Source: Muribaculaceae bacterium
GTDB lineage: Bacteria; Bacteroidota; Bacteroidia; Bacteroidales; Muribaculaceae
Length of the DNA stretch: 55,286 nucleotides
Assembly (NCBI GenBank): GCA_022510405.1
Contig: JAFLTP010000020.1
Location: 1-55,286, forward strand
Direction: 5' to 3'
Position 1 is the first letter of the stretch, and every line of letters begins with the position of its first letter. This document shows, piece by piece, positions 1-8,292 of the stretch. The position numbers and the translations under genes were made by a program. The notes beneath the pieces were generated by a model. The model did no database searches, had not been told where the DNA came from, and was given only the letters and a program-made list of their open reading frames with translations.

Positions 1-52
1 CCACGACCCAATGATTAAGAGTCATTTGCTCTACCAACTGAGCCACGGAGTC
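1..52 (-). tRNA. tRNA-Lys(CUU), partial at window edge
   Basis: Read on the minus strand, the sequence has a D-arm (GGCTCAGTTGGTAGAGC) and an anticodon arm with stem AATGA/TCATT. The seven-base loop is CTCTTAA, so the anticodon is CUU and it decodes AAG as lysine. The 5' acceptor strand begins at base 52. The T-arm and 3' end lie outside the window. A good Bacteroidetes-type promoter lies upstream at 120-151. Confidence 0.93.
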
Positions 53-119
53 ATTATTTTGAACGCTAAATGGTGAATGGTCTTCTATTTTGTTGATTTC
101 TTCAGCCGTTTTGCGAGTG

Positions 120-151
120 CAAAGTTAATTTGTTTTTTTTATTTACACAAA
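120..151 (-). promoter_or_regulatory. Promoter of tRNA-Lys
   Basis: On the minus strand TTTG (151-148) is followed after 20 bases by TAACTTTG (127-120). This matches the Bacteroidetes housekeeping promoter (-33 TTTG, -7 TAnnTTTG). Transcription would start near base 113 and run into the tRNA. Confidence 0.75.
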
Positions 152-183
152 CTATTTTGAAAATTTTTTGAGTGGAAGGGGAT

Positions 184-214
184 GGTCTTGTAGTCTTGTA
201 GTCTTGTAGTTTGG
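184..214. repeat. 10-nt-period tandem repeat, about three units
   Basis: The unit AGTCTTGTAG is repeated about three times with slight decay at both ends. The same decamer in the opposite orientation is found at 42327-42377. It lies in the spacer between tRNA-Lys and the fimbrillin-like gene and encodes nothing apparent. Confidence 0.85.
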
Positions 215-259
215 AGAAAACATTATATGTGTGACAGGGGGGAGATGGGATATAAACAA

Positions 260-284
260 GAAAGCTCCTGCAGAAGGAGCTTTC
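260..284 (-). terminator. Terminator of the fimbrillin-like gene
   Basis: A perfect 10-bp stem (GAAAGCTCCT/AGGAGCTTTC) encloses a 5-base loop. On the minus strand it is followed by TTGTTTATA. It lies 24 bases past the stop codon of the fimbrillin-like gene. The T-tract is modest on both strands, so a two-way role is possible. Confidence 0.75.
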
Positions 285-308
285 AGACTTTTTATTAGAA
301 TCTAATTA

Positions 309-1259
309 TCAGAGTTGGGATTCAATAGCCTCCGCTTCTTCACCCTCTTCAACATTCCAATCAGTTACTTGGGTGGTAGTGGAAGGCGAAGTTAGAGTGA
401 TGGTTATATCCTTAAGTTCGGTTGGATTTACAGTTACATTATAGGTGTAAGAGCTTCCTGATACAAATGTTACTTCATCTTCTAAAACAAGGCTAAATTT
501 TCTATCACTTGTCTGAATGGTGAAAAGAGTGGTTTCGGAATCAATTGTTTGGGGTACTACTACTGCGTAAACAGTTTCATTTGTTCCCAATTTAGATAGA
601 GCAGTGATATTATTGCGTGTACCTGTGGCCTCACCTAAAATTCCATTTTTTGGTGAGAAAGAAATAGTGGGTTTAGTATTGTTGACAGTCACTATGGCAT
701 TAGTAAGATCATCGGCTCCTTTTGCCCTCGTAATCTTAAGAATTACACGTGCCATTTTATGCGTGAAAGTAAGACCCACAGCTGCCTGGCTTGATGAAAT
801 ATTAGAGATTGTTGTTTCGGCATAGAGGAGATCACTGGCAATATATTCTTTTATGTCACTTTGGTTTGTATTGACTGTGAAGTTATAGGAAGTTTGATGA
901 TCAGACCAAGACTCCTGATGGGGAGCATATGCGAAAATATCAATGTTAGAGCGTTCAGTTGCCTTCATTTCACCGTCATCTGCTGTTAGAGCTCCTCCGG
1001 TTCCTACGTTGTATTTGTTGTTTGAACCATTTTGGACTTCCGACTCATCTGATGAAATCCCAAATATTCCAACTGTGTTACCCTCTTCGATGTTGGTTTT
1101 GTTGATGTCGCCTGTGGCGGTGCGGGTTTCTACGCCGGCTACATAGAAATGAAGGATTTGATCATTTGAAGGTTCCTGAGATTTGTCATTGCTACAAGCA
1201 GTCAATGCACCAAGGGCAAGCACTGCTCCTGATGCAATCAAAAAGTTTTTCGTTTTCAT
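309..1259 (-). CDS. Fimbrillin family lipoprotein
   Basis: This is a 316-residue exported lipoprotein. It has a signal peptide ending in the lipobox LTAC, with the lipidated cysteine at residue 22. Residues 35-55 (ILHFYVAG, then VETRTATGD) and the serine/threonine-rich beta-strand body, with paired segments such as FTHKMARV, match the Mfa-like/FimA fimbrillin superfamily of Bacteroidales. These are pilin or pilus-accessory subunits that are lipidated, moved to the outer membrane and assembled outside the cell. It stands alone, without the anchor and tip genes of a classical fim or mfa operon, so it may be a tip, minor or orphan subunit. The ATG start is supported by the signal peptide. The family call is fairly firm; its place in a pilus is unknown. 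Confidence 0.8.
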   Translation of the reverse strand: MKTKNFLIASGAVLALGALTACSNDKSQEPSNDQILHFYVAGVETRTATGDINKTNIEEGNTVGIFGISSDESEVQNGSNNKYNVGTGGALTADDGEMKATERSNIDIFAYAPHQESWSDHQTSYNFTVNTNQSDIKEYIASDLLYAETTISNISSSQAAVGLTFTHKMARVILKITRAKGADDLTNAIVTVNNTKPTISFSPKNGILGEATGTRNNITALSKLGTNETVYAVVVPQTIDSETTLFTIQTSDRKFSLVLEDEVTFVSGSSYTYNVTVNPTELKDITITLTSPSTTTQVTDWNVEEGEEAEAIESQL

Positions 1260-1380
1260 AATATTGTTTTTGGTTAGTTAGATGTTATTTATTCAACTTT
1301 CGCAAGTTTTAATTTAATCACAGACCACCTCTATGAGGTAAGTATGTGTTTTTTTAACGTTAAAGAACGATTTTTATTTT

Positions 1381-2739
1381 TCATTTCTGAGGCGTTTCTT
1401 CCTGATAGTATGATTTGTCCACAGAGAAAGCGAAAGATTTACGGGTGAAGATAATTACTATCGTGTAGGCAATTACCAGAGCGAAACTCAAAATGAAAGC
1501 AAATGTGTTTTCATTCTTAATGTGGAATAGTTCGCTGATACCGCTAATGATAAATGGTTGGATCGCTATGGCAAGGTAGTTGGCTGTCAAAACAAATGCT
1601 AAAGCCAATGTGAGTTTTTCCGGATTGTCAACAGTGTAACTTGCCTTGTCATATAGCATAGGTTGGCAAATTCCGTAGCCAAGACCTGTCAAACCGGCAC
1701 CTACAAACATCGCCCATTTTGCCGGGAAGAACACGAACAGTCCAAGTCCGACCACCAACATCAGAGCAGTCCAGAAGAAAGTGCCACCACGAAGTCTTTT
1801 TACAAACCATGTCAGGATATATCCCGGAATGAGAACCAAAAGGAAGAAAACAGAGGTAACATCGCCGGCAATGTTGCTTGGCCATCCGTACTGTACGGTC
1901 AATTGAGAACTATAATTGGTGATGGCTATCGAAGTGAACGTAACCAAGAAATATACTCCTATCAAAGCCCAAATCCTTCCGATATGGAAACCGGTTCCAC
2001 TTGGATTCACAGGAGCCTTCACGGTATGAGCTACCTGGGCTTCGTCTTTTGTGACCTTCGGATCCCTTTTTTCTATAGGTTGTACATCAGGAGCCGGAAC
2101 AGCGGCCGGTTTGATTTCCTGTTCCTCTTCCTGCATATCCTTTTGTTCCTCTTTGCTTGATGTGTCTATACCCGGCACATGTTTAAGCCAGAAAGAGAAT
2201 ATAAGCGGAACCAATGCAGCCAGATAAACTATAAACGGAAGGTGCCAGTTTTTACCTTGTATAAGCCAACCTACCGCAAAGGTAGCTATAACGACAGTGG
2301 AATTGGAGATACCCGATTGCCAACCCATCTGTTTCATACGGATTTTTCCGGCGAAAGTCTCGGCTATAAGTCCCGTGGAGAAAGGTATGAGAAGCCCTGC
2401 GCCACAACCCAGCAGACAACTTATAACAATCAATGAAGTCATATCAGCTGCAAAGAGGTACCATATAGCACATCCGGCATAAAGAAGCAAAGCCCCGACT
2501 ATGATTGGAATCTTGTGTTTGGCTTCCGAAAGTTTACCCGACAGGAGCACAAACGGAATGATGATAAAATTAGGAAGCGTTGTCAATAACTGCACCTCAA
2601 GTTCGGGAGCGTGAAGTATTTCCTTAAGTTTCCCTTCCATCGGAGCTACAGCCAATCCGGGAAGATTCACTATCAGGGATATAGACATGATGGCCAGGTA
2701 GGTCATCATGGTTATTGGAGCTTTACCGGTCTTTACCAT
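1381..2739 (-). CDS. MFS transporter, last gene of the glsA-gadC run
   Basis: A 452-residue major facilitator protein with about 12 membrane helices. A hydrophilic central loop, residues 190-245, is rich in Glu, Lys and Pro. The N-terminal half is clearly paralogous to the MFS protein at 8293-10032: both have SL.VNLPGLA, GKLKE, LEVQLL..LPN and NWH. The two copies bracket the glutamate/GABA locus. It starts 41 bases after gadC and is probably co-transcribed with glsA and gadC. The substrate cannot be read from the sequence. Glutamine, glutamate, GABA or another amine or acid would fit the neighbourhood, but this is inference. Confidence 0.85.
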   Translation of the reverse strand: MVKTGKAPITMMTYLAIMSISLIVNLPGLAVAPMEGKLKEILHAPELEVQLLTTLPNFIIIPFVLLSGKLSEAKHKIPIIVGALLLYAGCAIWYLFAADMTSLIVISCLLGCGAGLLIPFSTGLIAETFAGKIRMKQMGWQSGISNSTVVIATFAVGWLIQGKNWHLPFIVYLAALVPLIFSFWLKHVPGIDTSSKEEQKDMQEEEQEIKPAAVPAPDVQPIEKRDPKVTKDEAQVAHTVKAPVNPSGTGFHIGRIWALIGVYFLVTFTSIAITNYSSQLTVQYGWPSNIAGDVTSVFFLLVLIPGYILTWFVKRLRGGTFFWTALMLVVGLGLFVFFPAKWAMFVGAGLTGLGYGICQPMLYDKASYTVDNPEKLTLALAFVLTANYLAIAIQPFIISGISELFHIKNENTFAFILSFALVIAYTIVIIFTRKSFAFSVDKSYYQEETPQK

Positions 2740-2780
2740 ATATCAAATATAGGGGAAAAGGGATTAGGAAAAGGGTGATA

Positions 2781-4481
2781 TTAATTTTGATTTGGTTTTG
2801 AATCGGAGTCTACGGCTTTTGGTTCCTCACTTACGGTTGACTGAGGGCTTGGTGTCTGCACAGCAACCTGATTATCTGCGCTATGGTCGGATGACACTGC
2901 AGGAGATGCCGTCGCTAACGCTACTTTCTCTTTAGGTGCTTCATTAGCCTCTTCTTCAGCCTCAAATTCCGCAGCGGCCTTGGCTAAGGCAGCCTGTGCT
3001 TCCGGAGACTTATTCCAATGGAAAGGCACGAATGCATTACCCGGAGTAAGCCATGAAGCCTTCTTGAAATGGAGAATTATAAACGGCATTACCGTGAATA
3101 TAATCGTACCGATGATAAGCACACTGAACCATACGGCATTTGATCCCATCGCTATCTGTCCCGGAGGGAAGAAACTGAAAACGAAAGCTACAAGGGAACT
3201 TATAAAACCGGCACCTGCCACACACCATAGCCACCAGTTGCCTTTCTTACCGATGCGGAATGGACGTTTGGCATTCGGCATTGTGTAACGTAGACGAAGG
3301 ATGGAGGCAAACATCAGCAGATAAACTATCAAATAAAGGATACAGGTGAGCTGTGAAAGAATTTGATAGAAACTCTGAACAGAAGGCATCAACACCATTA
3401 CAAACGCCAACACCGTTGTGAAACAGCCCTGAATAAAAAGCATGTTGCTTTGTACACCGTGTTTATTAGCTTTTTGGAAAAACTTAGGCAGATAACCGGC
3501 CTGTCCCACAGCGAACACACCTTTGGAAGGACCTGCCACCCAAGTCAACACTTCTGCAAGTACACCGCCTGCAAGAGCGATGGCTATAATAGGAGCAAAC
3601 CATCTGAAATGGAGAGCGCTGAAATATCTGTCGAATCCTTGAAGAAGACTCTGAACAAGGTTGATATCTTTTACCGGAAGGATTACGCCAAGAGCATAAG
3701 TACCAAGAATAAAGATGGCCACAGTGGCGAATGTACCTATAATAATAGCTTTTGGATAATTTTTTGTAGGATTTTTGATATCTCTCACGTGGACGCCACT
3801 CATCTCCATACCCGCATAGAAGAGGAAAATGGAAACGGCAAAGATTATATTATTGAAATTTGAGAAATCAGGTATGAAGCTTCCGTGCCAGTCCATTTGG
3901 GATGGATGACCGGTGGCCATATATATAATTGCCAAAACCACAAGTATAAACACAGGTATAATTGTACCTACAAGACCACCTATTTTCGACACTTTTCCTA
4001 CCCATCCCATTCCTCGCAACGATATAAGGGTCGCAATCCAATATATGGCAAGCACCACAGCTATTGTATACCATTTGTTGGCCGCAAGATGGGAGTCATA
4101 GATGTGGTCCATCCCGATAAAAGCCAAGGCAACGGCGCCGAAAGTCAATACGGTTGGATACCAGATTGTACTTTCAACCCATTGGAGCCATATTCCAAGA
4201 AATCCTAATTTTTCACCATAAGCTTCACCAACCCAACGGAACATACCGCCCTGTTGATAGGGGAACATTGCAGCGAACTCAGCCGCAACCAATGAAACCG
4301 GAGCAAGGAATACTATGCCGGCAAGGATATAATAGAATGCAGAGCTAACTCCATATTCCGCTTCGGCCGGAAGACCACGCAGTGAAACCACTGCAACAAT
4401 ATTCATAATCACAAGGGTGAATACACCCATTTTGGCTGCTTGTTTGTTTGTGCCTTTAGCTTGTGGGGTGGTTGACGCCAT
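2781..4481 (-). CDS. gadC: Glutamate:GABA antiporter (GadC-like)
   Basis: A 566-residue amino acid-polyamine-organocation (APC) permease of the inner membrane. N-terminal signatures of the GadC branch are visible: VSLRGLPAEAEYG in helix 1, PVSLVAAEFAAMFP and GGMFRWVGEAYG. About 12 helices are followed by a hydrophilic C-terminal tail (about residues 475-566, Ala/Glu/Ser/Pro-rich). In E. coli GadC the corresponding tail plugs the transporter at neutral pH; the tail here is longer. It exchanges external glutamate for internal GABA, so each decarboxylation exports a proton equivalent. The gene follows glsA by 50 bases and precedes an MFS gene by 41. Context with gadB and glsA makes the role convincing. 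Specificity for glutamate over glutamine is inferred. Confidence 0.92.
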   Translation of the reverse strand: MASTTPQAKGTNKQAAKMGVFTLVIMNIVAVVSLRGLPAEAEYGVSSAFYYILAGIVFLAPVSLVAAEFAAMFPYQQGGMFRWVGEAYGEKLGFLGIWLQWVESTIWYPTVLTFGAVALAFIGMDHIYDSHLAANKWYTIAVVLAIYWIATLISLRGMGWVGKVSKIGGLVGTIIPVFILVVLAIIYMATGHPSQMDWHGSFIPDFSNFNNIIFAVSIFLFYAGMEMSGVHVRDIKNPTKNYPKAIIIGTFATVAIFILGTYALGVILPVKDINLVQSLLQGFDRYFSALHFRWFAPIIAIALAGGVLAEVLTWVAGPSKGVFAVGQAGYLPKFFQKANKHGVQSNMLFIQGCFTTVLAFVMVLMPSVQSFYQILSQLTCILYLIVYLLMFASILRLRYTMPNAKRPFRIGKKGNWWLWCVAGAGFISSLVAFVFSFFPPGQIAMGSNAVWFSVLIIGTIIFTVMPFIILHFKKASWLTPGNAFVPFHWNKSPEAQAALAKAAAEFEAEEEANEAPKEKVALATASPAVSSDHSADNQVAVQTPSPQSTVSEEPKAVDSDSKPNQN

Positions 4482-4531
4482 AACAATTGAGGTTTTATGG
4501 TGTAAATATAGTGGAAAATTTTTTAATTAAC

Positions 4532-5500
4532 TCAATCATTTATGATTTTAACAGTGTCACCCTTGAAAATACCGAGTTCCAACTTATTCATAAATGCTTT
4601 GATTGCGGCCTGCGCCTTGACAGAATTGCCGGCATCATCCAAAGGAGGAGCGAAAGCCGCGATACCGAAGAGACCGGGCATCACACCCATTACTCCGCCT
4701 CCCACTCCGGTCTTTGCCGGAATTCCTGAAGTAAATAGCCAGTCGCCGGTGTGCTGATAAAAACCTACGCTTGCAATCATGGATGTGATTTTTGGGGCTA
4801 TCTCCTCATCAAATATTTGCAATTTTGTCACCGGATTCAACCCTTTATTGGCGATTGTGGCTCCCATAATTGCGAGCTGTGATGAAGTAATACCTAAAGA
4901 ACATTGGCGAGTATATAGATCGAGGCTCATATCCACGTCATCGTAGATACGGTTGTAGTTTTTCAATAACCAGGCAATAGCGTGATTGTTGAAATTTGTG
5001 GCTGTCTCGCTCATATATAGTTCATCGATAAGTTGAGGAGCCGAACCGCATAATTCAGTAATATTATTTACGATTGCAGTCCACTTGTCTTTAGAGTCGC
5101 CTTGAGGAGCCACCATGGAACAGGCTGAAATCGCTCCGGCGTTGACGAGTGGGGTGGACGGATGATCATTTTCCAAAAGTAATGCGAAAATTGAATTGAA
5201 AGGTAACCCTGTAGCGTCAGCTCCAATTTTCTCAAGCACTCCCTTGGGAGTGTGTTGGATCATGGCCAAGATTGCGGTTGGCACTTTTGAAACCGATTCA
5301 ATACCGAATTTATATTCCGTGTCACCTAAATTAATGCAAGTGCCATCTAATAGAGTCACACTTAAACCGAAGAGATTTGAATCTATATTAGCCAAATAAG
5401 GGATATAATTGGCATTCTTCCCTCCGGTCAGACTTTTTGTTTCATCATAGGCTTCCTGAGCAGCCTTCTTAATTTGAGACAGTTTTATTACCTTTTCCAT
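4532..5500 (-). CDS. glsA: Glutaminase A
   Basis: A 322-residue serine-dependent glutaminase, a beta-lactamase-like fold that hydrolyses glutamine to glutamate and ammonia. The catalytic Ser69-x-x-Lys72 pair lies in ESVSKVP, and LVNAGAI and GVGGGVMGV are family signatures. The open frame extends upstream to 5548, but that extension runs into the hairpin at 5526-5557. The ATG at 5500 has AAAAGG just upstream and gives the usual family length. The ammonia released buffers acid directly, and the glutamate feeds GadB and GadC. The gene lies between the gadB terminator and gadC, so it probably heads glsA-gadC-MFS. Confidence 0.95.
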   Translation of the reverse strand: MEKVIKLSQIKKAAQEAYDETKSLTGGKNANYIPYLANIDSNLFGLSVTLLDGTCINLGDTEYKFGIESVSKVPTAILAMIQHTPKGVLEKIGADATGLPFNSIFALLLENDHPSTPLVNAGAISACSMVAPQGDSKDKWTAIVNNITELCGSAPQLIDELYMSETATNFNNHAIAWLLKNYNRIYDDVDMSLDLYTRQCSLGITSSQLAIMGATIANKGLNPVTKLQIFDEEIAPKITSMIASVGFYQHTGDWLFTSGIPAKTGVGGGVMGVMPGLFGIAAFAPPLDDAGNSVKAQAAIKAFMNKLELGIFKGDTVKIIND

Positions 5501-5525
5501 AACCTTTTCGTAATAATTGTGAAAA

Positions 5526-5557
5526 AATGACAGCTTGAGGAGTGTCAAGCTGTCATT
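5526..5557 (-). terminator. Terminator between gadB and glsA
   Basis: A perfect 12-bp inverted repeat (AATGACAGCTTG/CAAGCTGTCATT) with an 8-base loop. On the minus strand it is followed directly by TTTTTT. It should end transcripts from gadB before glsA, or act as a leaky attenuator between the two halves of the locus. Confidence 0.9.
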
Positions 5558-5574
5558 ATAACGATTTACCTATG

Positions 5575-5703
5575 GGTAAAGTTTAATGTGTAAAGTTTAA
5601 AGTTGAAAGTTGAAAGTGTAAAGATGAAAGTTTAAAGTTAAAAGTGTAGATTTTAAAACTTGAGTTACTCACAACTTACAACCTACAGCTTACAACTCAC
5701 TAC
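5575..5703. repeat. Heptamer arrays after gadB (two adjoining forms)
   Basis: Bases 5575-5650 are about ten 7-nt units of the AAAGTTT/AAAGTTG form. Bases 5662-5703 are about six units of the ACAACTT/ACAACTC form. The second form is the reverse complement of a near-identical heptamer, so the two face each other. They fill the space between the gadB stop and the terminator. Confidence 0.85.
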
Positions 5704-7128
5704 TTATTTGCCCGTGTGATTGAAACGATTCTTTTTCAAAGGAATGTTTTTCTCCATTGCGATACGGGTTGTGGTAGGATACTCAAGAGCATTGAGTTCT
5801 TCCACAGCACTCTTGATGTCATTGATCAACTGATCGCACATGTCGCGGCTGAAACCTTGCTTGCAAAGAACACGCATCACAACCTCATCCTGAATATCGA
5901 TAGGCATTGCATATGCAGGAACCATCCAACCTTTCATCTGAAGTTTATCTTGAAGGTCGTAGAGAGTCCATTTGGCAGTTGCCTGTACCTCAGGTTTCAT
6001 ATACCAAACCACGATTGGGTTAGGAACATCCTCCGAATAGTTTTGGAATTCAGGCATCTTGCCAAGTTGATCATGCAGATAAAGAGCCACTTGCAAAGAA
6101 TTGTACTGAACCTGCTTGTAACCTTCGAATCCCAAACGGATGAATTGATAGTATTGTCCAAGTATTTGTGCTGCAGGACGTGAATAGTTCAAACCGACCT
6201 GAGTTACTTCGGCACCAAGATAATCTACTGTGAAAGCCATGTCACCCGGCAAATATTTCTTGTCTTTCCATACTACCCAGCCCAGACCAGGATATACGAG
6301 ACCGAACTTGTGGCCTGAAGTACTGATTGAAAGTACCCATTTCAAACGGAAGTCCCATTTCTTTTCGGGGAACAAGAACGGAAGGATATAACCGCCTGTA
6401 GCTGCATCAACGTGGATACAAACTTCGTTGCCTGTAGCGGCATTGTATTTTTCAAGAGCGGCGTCGAGAGCTTCCACATCATCATTAAGACCTGTCCATG
6501 TCACACCTTGAATTGCAACTACACAGATAGTGTTTTCATCACACATCTTGATGGCTTGGTCTATGTCAAGAGTTATATGTTCTTTTGTGAGAGGCACCTG
6601 TCTCATCTCAATGTTCCAAAGGGAAGCGAATTTTTCCCAAACAACTTGATAACCGGCTGAAATCACAAAATTAGGCTTGTCATAAGGTTTGCCGGCTTTC
6701 TTTCTACGTTCAATCCAACGTTTCCAAGCAGCGATACCACCCAACATACAAGCCTCAGAAGAACCGATCGCCAAAGCACCGGCTTTCCAGAAGTTGGTTT
6801 CCGGTGTGTTCCAAAGATTTGCCACAATGTTGATACATTTCTGACACATCACGGCTACACGCGGATACTCAGTCTCATCGATATAGTTGACATTAATGGC
6901 TTCATTCATCAACTTGGTGGCGTATTCATCCATATAAGTTGTAACGAATGTAGCCAAGTTGAGACGCGGCTGAGTCTGTGCGAAAGTCTCGTCTTTCACC
7001 ATCTGATAAGCTACTGTCGGTATTGTGGGTCCGTCAGGAATCTTCTGATCCGGTGCTGGGTTCAACATAGCGTTTGTTGCAAAAGCATCACTTTTGGCGT
7101 CGCCTTGACGATAATTGGGGTCAATCAT
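5704..7128 (-). CDS. gadB: Glutamate decarboxylase
   Basis: A 474-residue PLP enzyme that converts glutamate to GABA and CO2 in the cytoplasm, consuming a proton. The PLP lysine is K274 in SISTSGHKFG, one or two residues from the E. coli position. HVDAATGGY binds the cofactor, and AIGSSEACMLGG and NYSRPAAQ are family blocks. The C-terminus (FNHTGK) keeps the histidine that in E. coli GadB closes the active site at neutral pH, so acid-triggered activity is likely. It follows the DMT transporter gene by 60 bases and is separated from glsA by a terminator. Length and motifs are complete. Confidence 0.97.
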   Translation of the reverse strand: MIDPNYRQGDAKSDAFATNAMLNPAPDQKIPDGPTIPTVAYQMVKDETFAQTQPRLNLATFVTTYMDEYATKLMNEAINVNYIDETEYPRVAVMCQKCINIVANLWNTPETNFWKAGALAIGSSEACMLGGIAAWKRWIERRKKAGKPYDKPNFVISAGYQVVWEKFASLWNIEMRQVPLTKEHITLDIDQAIKMCDENTICVVAIQGVTWTGLNDDVEALDAALEKYNAATGNEVCIHVDAATGGYILPFLFPEKKWDFRLKWVLSISTSGHKFGLVYPGLGWVVWKDKKYLPGDMAFTVDYLGAEVTQVGLNYSRPAAQILGQYYQFIRLGFEGYKQVQYNSLQVALYLHDQLGKMPEFQNYSEDVPNPIVVWYMKPEVQATAKWTLYDLQDKLQMKGWMVPAYAMPIDIQDEVVMRVLCKQGFSRDMCDQLINDIKSAVEELNALEYPTTTRIAMEKNIPLKKNRFNHTGK

Positions 7129-7188
7129 AATTTTTTAAGTTTTAATAATTATACATGTTATATTATAATAATACAACATTTAAAATAA

Positions 7189-8124
7189 TCAATGGTTCAT
7201 GTTATGCTTGCGTGGAAACATCTTTCTTACAGAAAGAATGGTTTTGTCAATCATCTTGTCATTGATCACCACGATTGTAGCAATCACAATCAAACCGCCA
7301 CCCACAATCTCAAGAACCGTGATTGGTTGCTTGAGGAAGAATACACTCAGCAACACAGCTGACACCGGTTCTAAAGAACCTAAGATAGCAGTTGGCGTAG
7401 AACCGATCATCTGGATTGCTGCAGTGGTGCATGCCAAAGAAAGTAAGGTGGGAATTATGGCAAGAGCCGAAAGATTCACCCAGTCAAGTCCCCGGTGAGG
7501 CCAAGTGATGGGATTTCCCAAAGCTATATTGACAAAAAAGAGCAACGAACCGAAAATCAAAACGTAAAAGAGCAATTTTGTGGTGGGAATGGTATTGATT
7601 TTCTTTGAAACATTCACCATCACGATATATAGAGCATAGGTCAATGCCGAAACCATAACCAAAACACAACCGTAAGGACTTAATTTAAGACCGTCGGTGG
7701 GTTTCACAAGTAAGAAAAGTCCTACGAACATGATCAAGAGACATATATACAAGGATGGACCGTTCTTCTCATGGAAGAAGAACATCATAATCACGGCTAC
7801 CATCACGGGATACACGAAAAGCAGGGTGGAGGCTATACCTGAATTCATGTAATTGTAACTCTCAAAAAGGGTCAAAGAGGAAAGAGCCATAAGTATACCT
7901 AAAATCGCAACCTGCCCGATAGAACCTTTGTCAATTTTAAAAGGAATTTTTCGATACCACATCAACAGAGCCAAAAGAGGAATGCCCAGAACATACCTGA
8001 ACATCAAGACAGTGTTTGGATTCATACCCTCTTCATATAGTGGCACGGCAAAAGCCGGATTGGTGCCGTAGGCCGCGGCTGCCACGGCTGCCAGAAAATA
8101 TCCTTTGACACTTTTCAGAGTCAT
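7189..8124 (-). CDS. EamA/DMT-family transporter
   Basis: A 311-residue inner-membrane protein of ten predicted helices in two EamA repeats. The first begins at AAVAAAAYGTNPAF. The second contains LEPVSAVLLSVFFLKQPIT, the usual EamA box. The frame can be extended by two codons to a TTG, but the ATG at 8124 is the natural start. Members export amino acids and other small metabolites. Its place immediately before gadB suggests a link with glutamate, GABA or a precursor; this is inference, as the family is functionally broad. The region between this gene and the divergent MFS gene holds a short heptamer array. Confidence 0.88.
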   Translation of the reverse strand: MTLKSVKGYFLAAVAAAAYGTNPAFAVPLYEEGMNPNTVLMFRYVLGIPLLALLMWYRKIPFKIDKGSIGQVAILGILMALSSLTLFESYNYMNSGIASTLLFVYPVMVAVIMMFFFHEKNGPSLYICLLIMFVGLFLLVKPTDGLKLSPYGCVLVMVSALTYALYIVMVNVSKKINTIPTTKLLFYVLIFGSLLFFVNIALGNPITWPHRGLDWVNLSALAIIPTLLSLACTTAAIQMIGSTPTAILGSLEPVSAVLLSVFFLKQPITVLEIVGGGLIVIATIVVINDKMIDKTILSVRKMFPRKHNMNH

Positions 8125-8160
8125 TTTCAATTTTAATGTTTATAGTTTAGTATAATACTT

Positions 8161-8195
8161 ACAACTCACAGCTCACAACACACAACACACAACTT
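8161..8195. repeat. Heptamer array in divergent spacer
   Basis: About five 7-nt units of the ACAACTC/ACAACAC form, somewhat degenerate. They sit between the divergent DMT and MFS genes. Confidence 0.75.
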
Positions 8196-8223
8196 CTATC
8201 CTCTAAACATTATTTTAAATTCA

Positions 8224-8257
8224 TTTGTTTATAAATTGTCTTTTATTCTTATATTTG
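8224..8257 (+). promoter_or_regulatory. Promoter of the coiled-coil MFS gene
   Basis: TTTG (8224-8227) and TATATTTG (8250-8257) fit the Bacteroidetes -33/-7 pattern with a 22-base spacer, slightly long. The predicted start is about 30 bases before the ATG at 8293. Confidence 0.6.
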
Positions 8258-8292
8258 CAAAGCAAACCTGTTGCTAAAACCACTATAAGGCA

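Noticed and set aside
184..214. 10-nt array as iterons of an origin
   Set aside because: No replication initiator gene or DnaA boxes nearby, and the same unit occurs 42 kb away behind an acyltransferase gene.
1..308. tRNA-Lys flank as an integration site with a mobile element
   Set aside because: No integrase, no direct repeat of the tRNA end, and the neighbouring genes look native to the order.
5501..5548. Upstream extension of glsA to 5548
   Set aside because: The extra 16 codons are encoded by the gadB terminator, and the ATG at 5500 has a good upstream AAAAGG.
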